Origin: Eubacteriales bacterium | GTDB lineage: Bacteria > Bacillota > Clostridia > Oscillospirales > CAG-382 | DNA length: 64,000 nt | Direction of reading: 5' to 3' | Assembly: GCA_028705495.1 (NCBI GenBank) | Contig: JAQWDK010000001.1 | Location: forward strand, 1-64,000 | Shown: in pieces, positions 46,656-55,367 of the stretch | Layout of the letters: every line of letters begins with the position of its first letter | Position numbering within the stretch: position 1 is the first letter of the stretch | Notes under the pieces: model-generated | Seen by the model: the letters and a program-made list of their open reading frames with translations, nothing else | Told to the model about the DNA's origin: nothing | Database searches by the model: none | Made by a program: the position numbers and the translations under genes

Positions 46656-46850
46656 TTATTTTTTGGCGGTTATACCTATCTGGTTTTTACAGACATTGCA
46701 TTTGATATACCAACGGGCTTTTCTGCGACTGTTCGGCAAGACCAATTGCAACGGAGGGTCATCGGTATCCTTTTCCTCCATGATAATCTTGCCCCTGCCG
46801 CAAATAGGACACAGTACAATTTTTTTCTCGGCGGTGTGTTGCTGTATCAT
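46656..46850 (-). CDS. small zinc-ribbon protein
   Basis: A 64-residue protein with CPICGRGK near residue 14 and CNVCKNQ near residue 51, a two-pair zinc ribbon with basic residues (NSRRKARW). GGAGGT is well placed for ATG 46850. Such proteins recur in element regulatory modules. Function unknown. Confidence 0.65.
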   Translation of the reverse strand: MIQQHTAEKKIVLCPICGRGKIIMEEKDTDDPPLQLVLPNSRRKARWYIKCNVCKNQIGITAKK

Positions 46851-46882
46851 ATCGTTAACCTCCAATCGCATTGTTATGTACA

Positions 46883-46895
46883 GTTCAAACTGAAC
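46883..46895. promoter_or_regulatory. palindromic operator candidate
   Basis: GTTCAAACTGAAC is palindromic around a 3-bp centre and lies upstream of the zinc-ribbon gene. The same core followed by ACTA recurs at 47993-48005 upstream of the XRE repressor gene. Confidence 0.5.
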
Positions 46896-46926
46896 ACTAC
46901 GGGCAAAAAAATGCGCTGCTTGTCCG

Positions 46927-47535
46927 TTACGGGAGCAAGCGCATTTCTACAAGGCGAATCTCCATCGCCTGACGGGACACACCAAAAAGTAGGGCAAGGG
47001 TGTCAACGATGTTTCGGTCGTTGCGGTTTCGGTAGAAGGCCATTTTAACGACGCCTTTGGGCATCAGAAAATAACTGCCCAAACGGTCGGCTTGCCATTC
47101 GATGGCTTTATCGGATTCGGAGCTTTTTACCGCTTTGGTCATGGCGGCAGTTTCGCCCGACTGCGTGTAAAAGCCTTTGTGAATAACCCAATGGGCAAGT
47201 TCATGGGCGCAGGTGTAGCGGAAACGACCGTCGCCGCGATTGTTGATAAGGCTTGCGTCAATAATTACCGTTCCAGCCGTAACTGGAATCAATTTGTAAC
47301 CTTCCTCATTCTCACGCTCATAAATCGGCACAACCATATCCTCAAAAACGGTTTCACCCAATATTCGTCCGTTGTTGCGGATAAACTGAAAATCTATTTT
47401 CAATCCATAAACCAGTTCCATAATGGTTTCCACAGGAATGGATGCAGGCGTTCTGAGCAAGGAACCATCGTACTTGGAAATGACGTGCCGTGCAATGGTT
47501 TCCAATGTTTCTTTTTGATAATATTGTGGGGTCAT
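46927..47535 (-). CDS. ImmA/IrrE family metallo-endopeptidase
   Basis: The 202-residue protein carries the zinc protease motif in CAHELAHWVIH near residue 110, and a third ligand region IEWQADRLGSYFLMP near residue 145. ImmA enzymes cleave the cognate XRE-type repressor in response to cell signals, switching integrative elements on. It overlaps the repressor-like gene by 4 bp, so the two are co-translated. Confidence 0.9.
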   Translation of the reverse strand: MTPQYYQKETLETIARHVISKYDGSLLRTPASIPVETIMELVYGLKIDFQFIRNNGRILGETVFEDMVVPIYERENEEGYKLIPVTAGTVIIDASLINNRGDGRFRYTCAHELAHWVIHKGFYTQSGETAAMTKAVKSSESDKAIEWQADRLGSYFLMPKGVVKMAFYRNRNDRNIVDTLALLFGVSRQAMEIRLVEMRLLP

Positions 47536-47933
47536 TTCTTCGGTTCCTCCATTTCACTTCGTTTTTTGAGCTTTTCTATAAACTCCATCCATTCCGTATC
47601 GGTGGCATCTACATCCTTCGCCACACGCAGGGCGACACGCGCCAGCTCGTTGGCCGAGATGTATTCAGGCAAGTCTCCGGGGACGGCGATATAGGTCTTG
47701 GATTTTGCCGCCAACTCAAAAAGCTGTTCCCGCTCCTGTTTATCCAGTTTCAAGAGCTGCGCTATATGCTCTAAAATATCGTCTTTGGGAGCTGGGTTGC
47801 GGTCGTTTTCGATATTGCTCATATACACCGGGGAGATGTTAAGTAGCTCCGCCAGCTTACGTAGCGATATATACGGTTCGGATTCTAATCTTTTAGCTCG
47901 TATAAAAGAGCCAAAAGTAAGTTTTGAACTCAT
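47532..47933 (-). CDS. XRE-family repressor (ImmR-type)
   Basis: The 133-residue protein has an N-terminal Cro/CI helix-turn-helix (SLRKLAELLNISPVYMSNIENDRN, in two parts near residues 22-46) and a C-terminal region of unknown fold that is a plausible ImmA cleavage target. ATG 47933 is chosen over GTG 47945, which touches the AAAGGG sequence. Together with the ImmA-like gene it forms a lysogeny-style switch. Confidence 0.85.
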   Translation of the reverse strand: MSSKLTFGSFIRAKRLESEPYISLRKLAELLNISPVYMSNIENDRNPAPKDDILEHIAQLLKLDKQEREQLFELAAKSKTYIAVPGDLPEYISANELARVALRVAKDVDATDTEWMEFIEKLKKRSEMEEPKK

Positions 47934-47992
47934 TTTGGTAATCACCCTTTCTGTGGTGTTCTGTCCTGACTGAACGCCGTGAAGATAGTATA

Positions 47993-48005
47993 ACTCAAAC
48001 TGAAC
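47993..48005. promoter_or_regulatory. second operator candidate
   Basis: ACTCAAACTGAAC shares its core with the palindrome at 46883-46895. A further GTTC...GAAC dyad lies at 47958-47975. Both are upstream of the repressor gene, consistent with autoregulation. Confidence 0.4.
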
Positions 48006-48036
48006 ACTATTACAATGGGTTTTTCGTAAAATAAAA

Positions 48037-48064
48037 CGAGGTGGTCGTTATTTTGACCACCTCG
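48037..48064 (-). terminator. intrinsic terminator after the cysteine-rich gene
   Basis: A 10-bp stem, CGAGGTGGTC with GACCACCTCG, followed on the minus strand by TTTTATTTTA. Confidence 0.8.
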
Positions 48065-48189
48065 CGGATTTATGATTTTGAAATCGTTGATTTATGGGGA
48101 GTTGTGAGATTGAGCCGATAGCGGTGCAACGGATGTCTTGTTTGTCCGACAAACTGGAATTTTATGGGTTGATCTATGTAGAAAATGCT

Positions 48190-48702
48190 TTATATTGTAA
48201 TATTTGTGGATTCATATTCTTTTTTAAGTAACACAAGTAAACTTTCCCAATCGTTATTTATTAAATTTGAAAAGTAGAAACAACAACCGACGCATTTTTT
48301 ATATGATTTATCTTGGAACGAAAATGCAGGACCGCCTTTACAAAAATTAGGGCTACATGAATGACAATCAAATGCGGTCGTAATTATATTTTTAATAGTG
48401 TCACTACACGTATCCAAATAATCACAATATGCATTAAGATTCCACAAGCACGCTTTAATTTCTAATTTTTCAGCCGTGCAAGTAATAGTATAAAATACTC
48501 GTGAAGGCTTTGTTCTGGAATATACACATTTCCACGTTTTTTGTAGACTTGTTGCGTTAACTTTGCTTTTGCAATTTAATTGTGTTCCTAATTCCACGAA
48601 TTTTTTCGCTAACGGAATTTGATTAACAGGTAAAATTTCAATCATTTCGATAGGTGTTTTTTTAGGAACGGGTGTTTTCATAGTAATTTTTTGTTGATCC
48701 AT
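48190..48702 (-). CDS. cysteine-rich protein of unknown function
   Basis: A 170-residue protein with about a dozen Cys residues, many in the C-terminal third (CHSCSPNFCKGG near residue 118, KKCVGCCFYF near residue 143), which suggests metal binding. No domain is recognised. GGAG at 8 nt supports ATG 48702. It follows the WYL regulator by 63 bp and probably belongs to its operon. Confidence 0.6.
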   Translation of the reverse strand: MDQQKITMKTPVPKKTPIEMIEILPVNQIPLAKKFVELGTQLNCKSKVNATSLQKTWKCVYSRTKPSRVFYTITCTAEKLEIKACLWNLNAYCDYLDTCSDTIKNIITTAFDCHSCSPNFCKGGPAFSFQDKSYKKCVGCCFYFSNLINNDWESLLVLLKKEYESTNITI

Positions 48703-48765
48703 TTTGTTTACTCCATATCCGATAATATAGATTTCATCACCTTGCAGCACTATACAAATTCTAAT

Positions 48766-49740
48766 TTAGCTATCTTTTCCGTCAATAATCCCGCGCAAAA
48801 ATGCCGTATATCTTTCCTTTACATCCTCCGGCGCGGCAATGTGCATCTTGCCGCCAAATCCAACCACCCAGCCGAAGAAGGTAGGACTGACCGAAACCTC
48901 CACATCGGCGGTAAATTGCTTCTCGTCCACAACTTTGGTTTTGACCTTTGACCCGAAACGGTCAACGATAGATTTCATCAGACTGTTTTCACATTTGAGC
49001 GTAACCGTGCGGGTTTCTTCATCATACATGGAAAATACCGATTTTGCGTATTCCTCCACCCGAAAGCCTTTGGGCTTGGGAACAGTGGGAGCATCCGTAA
49101 ACTTTGGGGTTGCCATCCTATCCACACGGAATTTAACGACCTTTCCGTGGCTTTCGGAAAAACCGAGAACATAGTAGCTGTCATTGTTCCACAGTAGCGC
49201 ATACGGGCTGAATTTATATATCTGACCACCGTGTTTCAACACTTTTTTCTTGGTTGCTGTATACTCGAAATATTGAAAAGCGATCTGTTTATTATCGCGG
49301 ATAGCCGAATGTAACAGGTCTACGGTATATAGCACTTTCTCATTGACCGACTTGACCTGTTTTTCCACATAAAGCTGTCGGTTAAGGCTGTCCGCCTGAT
49401 GAATACTGACAAGCGAAGACAATTTAGAAATCAAGTTTCTACTCTGCTTGGCAGAAATGAACCGCGCTGCCTGCACTGCGTCTACCAGCAACATGAGTTC
49501 AGGCAATTCAAAATTGCGATCGCCGATGAAGTATTGGTTTTGGCGACTTTTGTTACACACCACATCAATTCCATGCGCCATGAGCGTATTCAAATCTCCC
49601 GCTACCGTATGACGGTTTGCGGTGAATCTTTCGGCATTCAACCGCTCAATAATGTCCAAGATAGTAATCGGGTGTTCTTCATCCGTTTCGCGGTTGAGCA
49701 GTTCCAACAGGAACAGCAAGCGGGATTTTTGTGGGGTCAT
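48766..49740 (-). CDS. HTH and WYL domain transcriptional regulator
   Basis: The 324-residue protein has an N-terminal winged helix (LDIIERLNAERFTANRHTVA, then GDLNTLMAHGIDV) and a WYL domain with FSPYALLWNNDSYYVLGF near residue 178, followed by the WCX extension. WYL domains sense small ligands or nucleic acids and are common in defence and mobile-element loci. GGAGAGG precedes ATG. Confidence 0.9.
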   Translation of the reverse strand: MTPQKSRLLFLLELLNRETDEEHPITILDIIERLNAERFTANRHTVAGDLNTLMAHGIDVVCNKSRQNQYFIGDRNFELPELMLLVDAVQAARFISAKQSRNLISKLSSLVSIHQADSLNRQLYVEKQVKSVNEKVLYTVDLLHSAIRDNKQIAFQYFEYTATKKKVLKHGGQIYKFSPYALLWNNDSYYVLGFSESHGKVVKFRVDRMATPKFTDAPTVPKPKGFRVEEYAKSVFSMYDEETRTVTLKCENSLMKSIVDRFGSKVKTKVVDEKQFTADVEVSVSPTFFGWVVGFGGKMHIAAPEDVKERYTAFLRGIIDGKDS

Positions 49741-49807
49741 GGTAAGCCTCTCCGTTTCAAACTTCTATTGCTTCTTAACTGGGATTCAAACATCCTCAAC
49801 ATGCTTA

Positions 49808-52800
49808 CTATTTTTCAGTGGTCAAATCTCCCGCTTTTTTGTCCACAGAGAACATATAACCGAAACGGTAATTCCCTTCATGCGGGCGGCCGTCCGTATA
49901 TACTTCTGCGTGCCAATAGGCGTGCGGGTATGGGATTCCTACGCCATCTGCCAGTATTTTATCTCGTGTAGTGTAATATGCCGAACCGAGCGCGCCGTCG
50001 TATCCATCGGTGGTATATATTGCATACGCTGCGCTCTCTGTCGGAACATCATAATAATCATATCCCTCCGGCACAAGCGTATCCGCTTTGAAAAAGCGTC
50101 CGGCAAGGAAGTGGTTTTCGGAATCGACATCATTTCCGTTATGGTGCATCATCGAACAAGGTTCGGCGATGTCCGTTCCTTGTTCAACTGCCAACGCTTC
50201 CAATGCGGGCATATATTCGTCGCTTCGCGCCCATAAACTGTCCCATCCTTCATTTGTGCGTGAAGCGTTGATACCGATAAACCGCACTTTGCCTAATTTG
50301 ATGTATTTAAAACTATTACATACCAGTTTTTCTTTTGCCATACCTTCTGTCAGAATCCGCACGATTTCATCTGTAACTTTGGCGAACTCACGGATTTTCT
50401 GCACGATTTTTCCGCGCTTTTCCTTGTCTTGCAACACGCCCAGTGTTACATTGAAACCGCCTCCGAGAGCTTCCAAGTCCGTGCCGTTGTCGTTATTCCA
50501 CATAGCGCCGATGCGCTTGTAAAGGCGGCTGATTTCTTCCAAAAAGGTCATATCGGGATTGAGTTCCCGCGCTTTATCCAAAAATCCATAACAGCAGCTT
50601 CCATTGGTGGCGAGAACGCAAATAAAATTATTATACATTCCCCAACCGTCAAATTCTTCCGGTTTCATGCCGTCAAAATATCCGTTTTCGATATTAGCTG
50701 CCCACGCGCGGAAGGCCTCTGCTCCGAAATAATGGCCGTCTGTTTGAGTGGTTAATATTTTTGGCAGGTTTGCAACAGCATTGCGATAAATTTGTTTTAG
50801 ATTCTTTTGCTCTTTCTTTTCGCCTACAAAAAGCCAACCTTCGTTGTTCCCTTTATTAAGTATAGCTTTTTCGAGGCTTATTCGCTGTGGCTCGTTGTTG
50901 TCCCCGGAGATATATAATAAGGTCTGTCCGTTTTCTTCATAACCAACAAAAACACCGACTAAATTTTGGAACCAGGCGATTACCGGTATGTTCTTGTCTA
51001 TATAGCCTATCAAGGATTGCAGATACATTTCCTTGTTTTTACGCAAATCTTTACTCAAAACAAAACTGCTTGTATAACCGCATTTTTCAAAAACATCCTC
51101 CGCAAAAGAAATGTCCACCTTATCAATATAATAACTGCTGCGGGCATCTCCGCTCCAGTTTCCGCTTTTCGGGTAATGCTGCGTAAACACATCCCCAGTC
51201 AGCCCGGCAAAAAACATATAGGTATAATCCGGCTCACCTAAACATTCCATCACATATTTGGCACAGCCGTTGAACCAGTAATTTTCGCCGTGTTCGCTTG
51301 TGACAAGCCGGTGAATCGTGGGGATGATGTTGTTACTTTGCTTGGTAATCATGACAAGTCCTTCTTTCTTTATTTTGTTTTTAGGCGCGTATGCAAGCTG
51401 TGAAACCCGAATTTTACGGAAATATTTCATTCCTTGCCCGTTTGATCCGATAATGACAGGCGCGGCTTCTTCCCGGTTCATATCAAGCTCCATATACGGA
51501 AAATTTACGCCGCAATAGCGCAGTTCATCGTTTATGAATACAGCTAAATGCTTCGCGCCGATTATCCATGTCAAGTGGTTATATCCGTCAATTTCGATTG
51601 CTCCACGCCCCGGAAAGTTATAATAATCATGAAATATTGGTTGGTGGAATTGCAAAGCTTCTCCGGGAGAAATCGTCCAGTTGTTCATATTGATACCGAA
51701 CCTGTAACTCAATTCGTTGCCGTGGTATAAAATGATACTGCCCTCCGTGGCACCAAATCCGTAACGCGCTTTTTCGTCGATCCGAAACTCCACATCAACC
51801 CGAAATGGCAGTTTGACGCTTACATTCGTGTTCAAAACCCGTGTGCTAATCCAGCCCGTATATTCAATCTCACCGTTATCCAAAACCTTATAATGAGGGC
51901 TGTTAATGGGCGTTAGCTTGTCCAGAGGCACATCAATTTCTCGCAATATCGGGTTCGCAGCTTCGATTTCTTCAAGGGCGATTCCCGTTATCTCCTCTGG
52001 AGGGTCGAACAGAGCAGGGTCTGCCATGCGCTTTTTTACCGGAACGAGCAGGGAAACAAGCTCTCTTTTATCGTCCGGGGATATTAGGTTTTCAAGTAAT
52101 GTGGGGTGGCGCAACTCGCCGTCGTTTTGATAATCAATCTGATAATATTTGTTATCGTCAAAACTCTTTACAATGGAGCGGAATCGTTCGCCCAAATCCT
52201 CATCCAGATAAACATTTATCGACGCGAACAGCCCGCCGTCAAAAACAAAATCAAGGTATTCGCTGCCATTTTCAAAATCGTCCGGAACGCGTTGTATCAT
52301 TACATCTCTGGCTTCGGTTTGATATTCAAATCGCTCATGCCGTCCGGGGGCGGCTGTTCCAATGTTTTGCTGCTGCAACCAACGCCAAAATTTGTCCGTA
52401 TCCGAATTGTTCGGTTTCTCTTTCAAAAAAGAAGATACTACATGCATGGCGGGCAGGGATATGATTGCGGGGTCGGAGGATTTTGTAAGCCGCTCGCTTA
52501 TATCAGTTAATTCGTGATACGTAACCGGCTCTCGTTCCTCAATTAGCTCAATTTGCTTGTCCATTTCCTCATACAGCAGCGGCAGAGCGGATATTTTGGT
52601 TACACCGTTTTTCTGCATGGTCTGCAAAAACTCGCTTGTAATGCGTTTTAGCTCGGCAAGCGCGCCGATTTCGTCATCTATTGCGTGAATACGGTTGACG
52701 AAAGTTTCAACTACCACGCTCATGCTCTCGCTTTCGTAAATCCGCAGGATATCCTTGACAGGAATTTGCATTTTACGCAGCACCATGATTTGTTTTAAGC

Positions 52801-52960
52801 GTTCGATGTTCTCCATGTCATAAAAACGGTACTTCTCAAACGCAGGGCGAACGCTCTCAATCAACCCCACTTGCTCGTAATAACGCAGGCTTCTGGACGA
52901 CAATCCAAGCAGCGTTGTCAGGTCGGTAATTTTTGTGAGTGCATTGTCTATGCTATCCAT
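49808..52960 (-). CDS. giant MerR-family regulator fused to BtrH-like and GyrI-like domains
   Basis: At 1050 residues this is several times longer than usual MerR proteins. Residues 1-75 form the MerR helix-turn-helix (GLSSRSLRYYEQVGLIESVR), then a coiled coil, then a beta-rich region to about 530 with LamG-like repeats. From Met537 the sequence resembles a BtrH-N-like cysteine domain (NGCAKYVMECLGEP), and the last 180 residues form a GyrI-like ligand-binding domain (GKVRFIGINASRTNEGW). A sequence like a ribosome binding site, AAGAAGGAC, precedes Met537, so the gene looks like two neighbours fused by loss of a stop. It could sense, or inactivate, a small molecule. Confidence 0.75.
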   Translation of the reverse strand: MDSIDNALTKITDLTTLLGLSSRSLRYYEQVGLIESVRPAFEKYRFYDMENIERLKQIMVLRKMQIPVKDILRIYESESMSVVVETFVNRIHAIDDEIGALAELKRITSEFLQTMQKNGVTKISALPLLYEEMDKQIELIEEREPVTYHELTDISERLTKSSDPAIISLPAMHVVSSFLKEKPNNSDTDKFWRWLQQQNIGTAAPGRHERFEYQTEARDVMIQRVPDDFENGSEYLDFVFDGGLFASINVYLDEDLGERFRSIVKSFDDNKYYQIDYQNDGELRHPTLLENLISPDDKRELVSLLVPVKKRMADPALFDPPEEITGIALEEIEAANPILREIDVPLDKLTPINSPHYKVLDNGEIEYTGWISTRVLNTNVSVKLPFRVDVEFRIDEKARYGFGATEGSIILYHGNELSYRFGINMNNWTISPGEALQFHQPIFHDYYNFPGRGAIEIDGYNHLTWIIGAKHLAVFINDELRYCGVNFPYMELDMNREEAAPVIIGSNGQGMKYFRKIRVSQLAYAPKNKIKKEGLVMITKQSNNIIPTIHRLVTSEHGENYWFNGCAKYVMECLGEPDYTYMFFAGLTGDVFTQHYPKSGNWSGDARSSYYIDKVDISFAEDVFEKCGYTSSFVLSKDLRKNKEMYLQSLIGYIDKNIPVIAWFQNLVGVFVGYEENGQTLLYISGDNNEPQRISLEKAILNKGNNEGWLFVGEKKEQKNLKQIYRNAVANLPKILTTQTDGHYFGAEAFRAWAANIENGYFDGMKPEEFDGWGMYNNFICVLATNGSCCYGFLDKARELNPDMTFLEEISRLYKRIGAMWNNDNGTDLEALGGGFNVTLGVLQDKEKRGKIVQKIREFAKVTDEIVRILTEGMAKEKLVCNSFKYIKLGKVRFIGINASRTNEGWDSLWARSDEYMPALEALAVEQGTDIAEPCSMMHHNGNDVDSENHFLAGRFFKADTLVPEGYDYYDVPTESAAYAIYTTDGYDGALGSAYYTTRDKILADGVGIPYPHAYWHAEVYTDGRPHEGNYRFGYMFSVDKKAGDLTTEK

Positions 52961-52990
52961 AACGGCATAACCTCCTTCCGATATATTTCA

Positions 52991-53021
52991 AGTCTACCAC
53001 TTGACCGTGCGTCAATGTCAA
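52991..53021 (-). promoter_or_regulatory. MerR-type promoter/operator with 19-bp spacer
   Basis: On the minus strand, TTGACA (53021-53016), a 19-nt spacer and TAGACT (52996-52991). The spacer holds one arm of a dyad, CTTGAC/GTCAAG. The over-long spacer with a dyad in it is the hallmark of promoters untwisted by MerR-family activators, so the regulator at 49808-52960 probably controls its own transcription. Confidence 0.7.
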
Positions 53022-53030
53022 GGGGGTGTT

Positions 53031-54098
53031 TCAATTACTTTTCTGCTTTTCCACAGGCACATACAAATAGCGAAACTCGTGCGCGTTCTTTTCGGGTTTG
53101 TAGAAGCCGTAATACTCAAAAACCGGCAGACGGTCATTGCCGTACTGATACCCGAATTGCGGAGCAAGTTGTTCTCCAACCCACTCATAGGGCGGAATAC
53201 CGCCGTTAAACGGCTGTGAAGCGAGGGCTTTCGCGCTGTCATCGTTGATGGCAAGGCGCAGATACTGTCCGGCAGGGAGCTTGTACACATCAAAGCCCTG
53301 CGGTTGGTTTTCCGTGCCGACCAAGTCGGCAAACATCACTCCGTTCGGGCGTTCTTTCGAGAAGTAATTGACGCTCATACACACATCCCAATCCGGCTCA
53401 ATCCGCTCATTCATAGTGGGAATAGGGAGCGCCATAAAGCCATTCAAAATGGGGTCGACATTAGGCTCGTCCGTGTTGTTTTCCGCATATCCAATCTTGC
53501 CGCTCCAAATGGTAGCATCCCACTCGACTACCTCGACAGGAATGCCATTGTAGTTGAATGTTTCTACAATCCGCTCCTGCGGGTGTCTTGTACCCGCCGC
53601 GAATCTCGGTTTTATCGGCATCAGCAAATCAACTTGATTGGCGGCTTTGCCGTCATAAGTATTGTTCCAATCCCAATAATTCAGGTGTTCTTCTATCCAA
53701 CCGCACACGCCGTCAATGGTACTCCAGCGGCCTACATAGCGGTCGTTGTTTTCGTCAACCCAATTATATAGCGGCATCCATCCCTCATCCCATGCACCCA
53801 TCGGAATCACATGAGCGGCGTACATCCCACCCTCCAAGTGCTTTTTCACAAGCGGCGCGGGTACCTCCATGTCGTCCGGGATTGAAATCCATCGCTCAAA
53901 GCCGTGGGCAGGGTCATTGTCATCGATACCGTCAGGGTTATTGAACCCGAAGCTACGAGCAGCGGGATATACAAATTTAAGGTTTGCCTTCTCGATAAAA
54001 TCGTCCAATATCATAGCGGTGGTGTATTCCGCATGTTCTCCGTTTGCGTCTTGTCCGACGATATGTATGGACGCCACCGTCATTGGTGGCAGATACAC
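53031..54098 (-). CDS. protein of two GyrI-like small-molecule-binding domains, possibly 5'-truncated
   Basis: Residues 1-175 and 190-355 each resemble the GyrI-like (AraC effector-binding) fold; the start LPPMTVASIHIVGQ and the ends with PI/YVPV strands are typical. Such domains usually follow a MerR or AraC DNA-binding domain, which is missing here. The frame is closed by TAA just upstream of the GTG at 54098 and the IS begins 71 bp away, so an N-terminal domain may have been lost. Some GyrI-like proteins hydrolyse cyclopropanoid toxins; a similar role here is speculation. Confidence 0.65.
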   Translation of the reverse strand: MYLPPMTVASIHIVGQDANGEHAEYTTAMILDDFIEKANLKFVYPAARSFGFNNPDGIDDNDPAHGFERWISIPDDMEVPAPLVKKHLEGGMYAAHVIPMGAWDEGWMPLYNWVDENNDRYVGRWSTIDGVCGWIEEHLNYWDWNNTYDGKAANQVDLLMPIKPRFAAGTRHPQERIVETFNYNGIPVEVVEWDATIWSGKIGYAENNTDEPNVDPILNGFMALPIPTMNERIEPDWDVCMSVNYFSKERPNGVMFADLVGTENQPQGFDVYKLPAGQYLRLAINDDSAKALASQPFNGGIPPYEWVGEQLAPQFGYQYGNDRLPVFEYYGFYKPEKNAHEFRYLYVPVEKQKSN

Positions 54099-54177
54099 AT
54101 AACCCCATACTTCTTATGGGTGATATAAAAGTCAGGAAAGTCAATGTTATTTTTATAAAATGGCTTAACTGTCCTGG

Positions 54178-55104
54178 TCAAGCGTAATTGTAACACTCTG
54201 ACCTAATATTTTTCGATATAAATCGGGCTTCGAAAGGTGTAAGATCGTTGTTGTAGGAATGCGGTCTGAGGTGGTTGTACCATAAAAATACATACTCCTC
54301 AGTCGCAGAATCAAGCTCCGTATCACTCCGAAAATTATGCTGGTATATTAACTCGCTCTTAAAGGTGTTAAAGTACCTTTCCATCGGAGCATTGTCATAC
54401 GGGCATCCAGCTTTACTCATGCTCTGAGTAACATTAACAGATTCACAAAACTCAGTAAAGGCTTTCGAGGTGTATTGAGAGCCTTGATCACTGTGTAAAA
54501 TCAAACCACCCTTTGGGATAGTCTGTGAGGAAAGAGCCTTTTTGAGTGTATTTATTGCTAAGTCAGCAGTCATTACTTTACTATTCAAGCTTGCAATCAC
54601 AGATCGGTCATAAAGGTCAATAATCGAGCAGTTGTAGCGTTTCTGACCATCTTCCAAAAACAGATATGTAAAATCCGTGCACCACTTTTGGTTAACCTTC
54701 TCTGCTTTGAAGTTTTGATTTAAGAGATCGGGGAAAACCTTATGAATATTTCCTTTAACATAACCAGGCTTCCTTCTCTTCAGTAGTGAAAATAGTTCAA
54801 GTTCTCTATTCATGTACTTATGCACTGTTGTTTTACTAAGGTGTATGTCTTTTCTGGATAGAAAAACCCTCATTTTTCGATGACCGAGCCGACCTTTGGT
54901 ATTATGGTAAATATCTTTGATCTGCTCAAGTATTACTTGCTTTCTGGCTTCAAAAACTGTTTTTCTTCTTTTAAGATAATTATAATATGCATTTGGACTG
55001 ATGCAAAGCCTTCTTAAAAGCCATCTAACACCGAAATATGTATGATTTTTCTCAATAAACCGATAAACCGCTAATCGATTTCCTTTGCAAAGAATGCCGC
55101 CGCT
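54178..55104 (-). CDS. IS3-family transposase, OrfB frame (expressed by -1 frameshift)
   Basis: The rve integrase domain has the DDE residues in CTDFTYL, LHSDQGSQYTS and NAPMERYFNTFKSELI. The frame is open without a stop from about 55104, where a run of seven A (minus strand, 55110-55104) in orfA can cause -1 slippage, as is standard for IS3 elements. The N-terminal part reads NHTYFGVRWLLRRLCISPNA and RLGHRKMRVFLSRKDIHLS. An internal ATG at 54873 is not the natural start. The protein appears intact. Confidence 0.88.
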   Translation of the reverse strand, partial: SGGILCKGNRLAVYRFIEKNHTYFGVRWLLRRLCISPNAYYNYLKRRKTVFEARKQVILEQIKDIYHNTKGRLGHRKMRVFLSRKDIHLSKTTVHKYMNRELELFSLLKRRKPGYVKGNIHKVFPDLLNQNFKAEKVNQKWCTDFTYLFLEDGQKRYNCSIIDLYDRSVIASLNSKVMTADLAINTLKKALSSQTIPKGGLILHSDQGSQYTSKAFTEFCESVNVTQSMSKAGCPYDNAPMERYFNTFKSELIYQHNFRSDTELDSATEEYVFLWYNHLRPHSYNNDLTPFEARFISKNIRSECYNYA

Positions 55105-55367
55105 TTTTTTAAGAACTCGTTCTCCTTTTTAGCTTCTTCGAGTTGCTTTCTAAGCTTTCGATTCTCCGACATTAAATCATATTCGTCTTTGCTCTGCGGG
55201 TTTACTTGGCATTCTTCACGGTATGTCTTTATCCAATTAGATACGCTGCCGTGGCTTATATTATATTCCTCAGCAAGGCTCTTGAGGGTTCGTCCTTCTT
55301 CAAGATGAAGGCAAACTATCCTCTTTTTGAACTCGTCTTCGTAATGTTTCTTTTTGTTTTGTTCCAT
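55071..55367 (-). CDS. IS3-family transposase, OrfA
   Basis: A 98-residue protein with an HTH (KSLAEEYNISHGSVSNWIKTY near residues 29-49) and a leucine-zipper-like coiled coil (LMSENRKLRKQLEEAKKENE). It ends in TAG at 55071-55073 shortly after the A7 slippery run. It binds the inverted repeats. Confidence 0.9.
   Translation of the reverse strand: MEQNKKKHYEDEFKKRIVCLHLEEGRTLKSLAEEYNISHGSVSNWIKTYREECQVNPQSKDEYDLMSENRKLRKQLEEAKKENEFLKKAAAFFAKEID

Larger units (their letters stand above)
42843..54169. mobile_element. integrative element remnant beside tRNA-Ser
   Basis: From the 3' end of tRNA-Ser to the IS at 54170, all genes lie on the minus strand and match the left-end module of Clostridia integrative and conjugative elements: integrase, excisionase, small helix-turn-helix and zinc-ribbon proteins, MazF, sigma factor and ImmA/ImmR-type regulators, followed by sensor-type cargo. 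No relaxase, coupling protein or type IV secretion genes are present and no second copy of the tRNA end was found in the window. The inner limits are therefore approximate. Confidence 0.65.

Noticed and set aside
47092-47694. 200-codon plus-strand frame
   Set aside because: It is antisense to the ImmA-like and XRE genes, which have clear motifs and ribosome binding sites.
42909-54169. Complete conjugative element
   Set aside because: No relaxase, coupling protein, VirB4-type ATPase or second attachment site can be seen; only the integrase end is supported.
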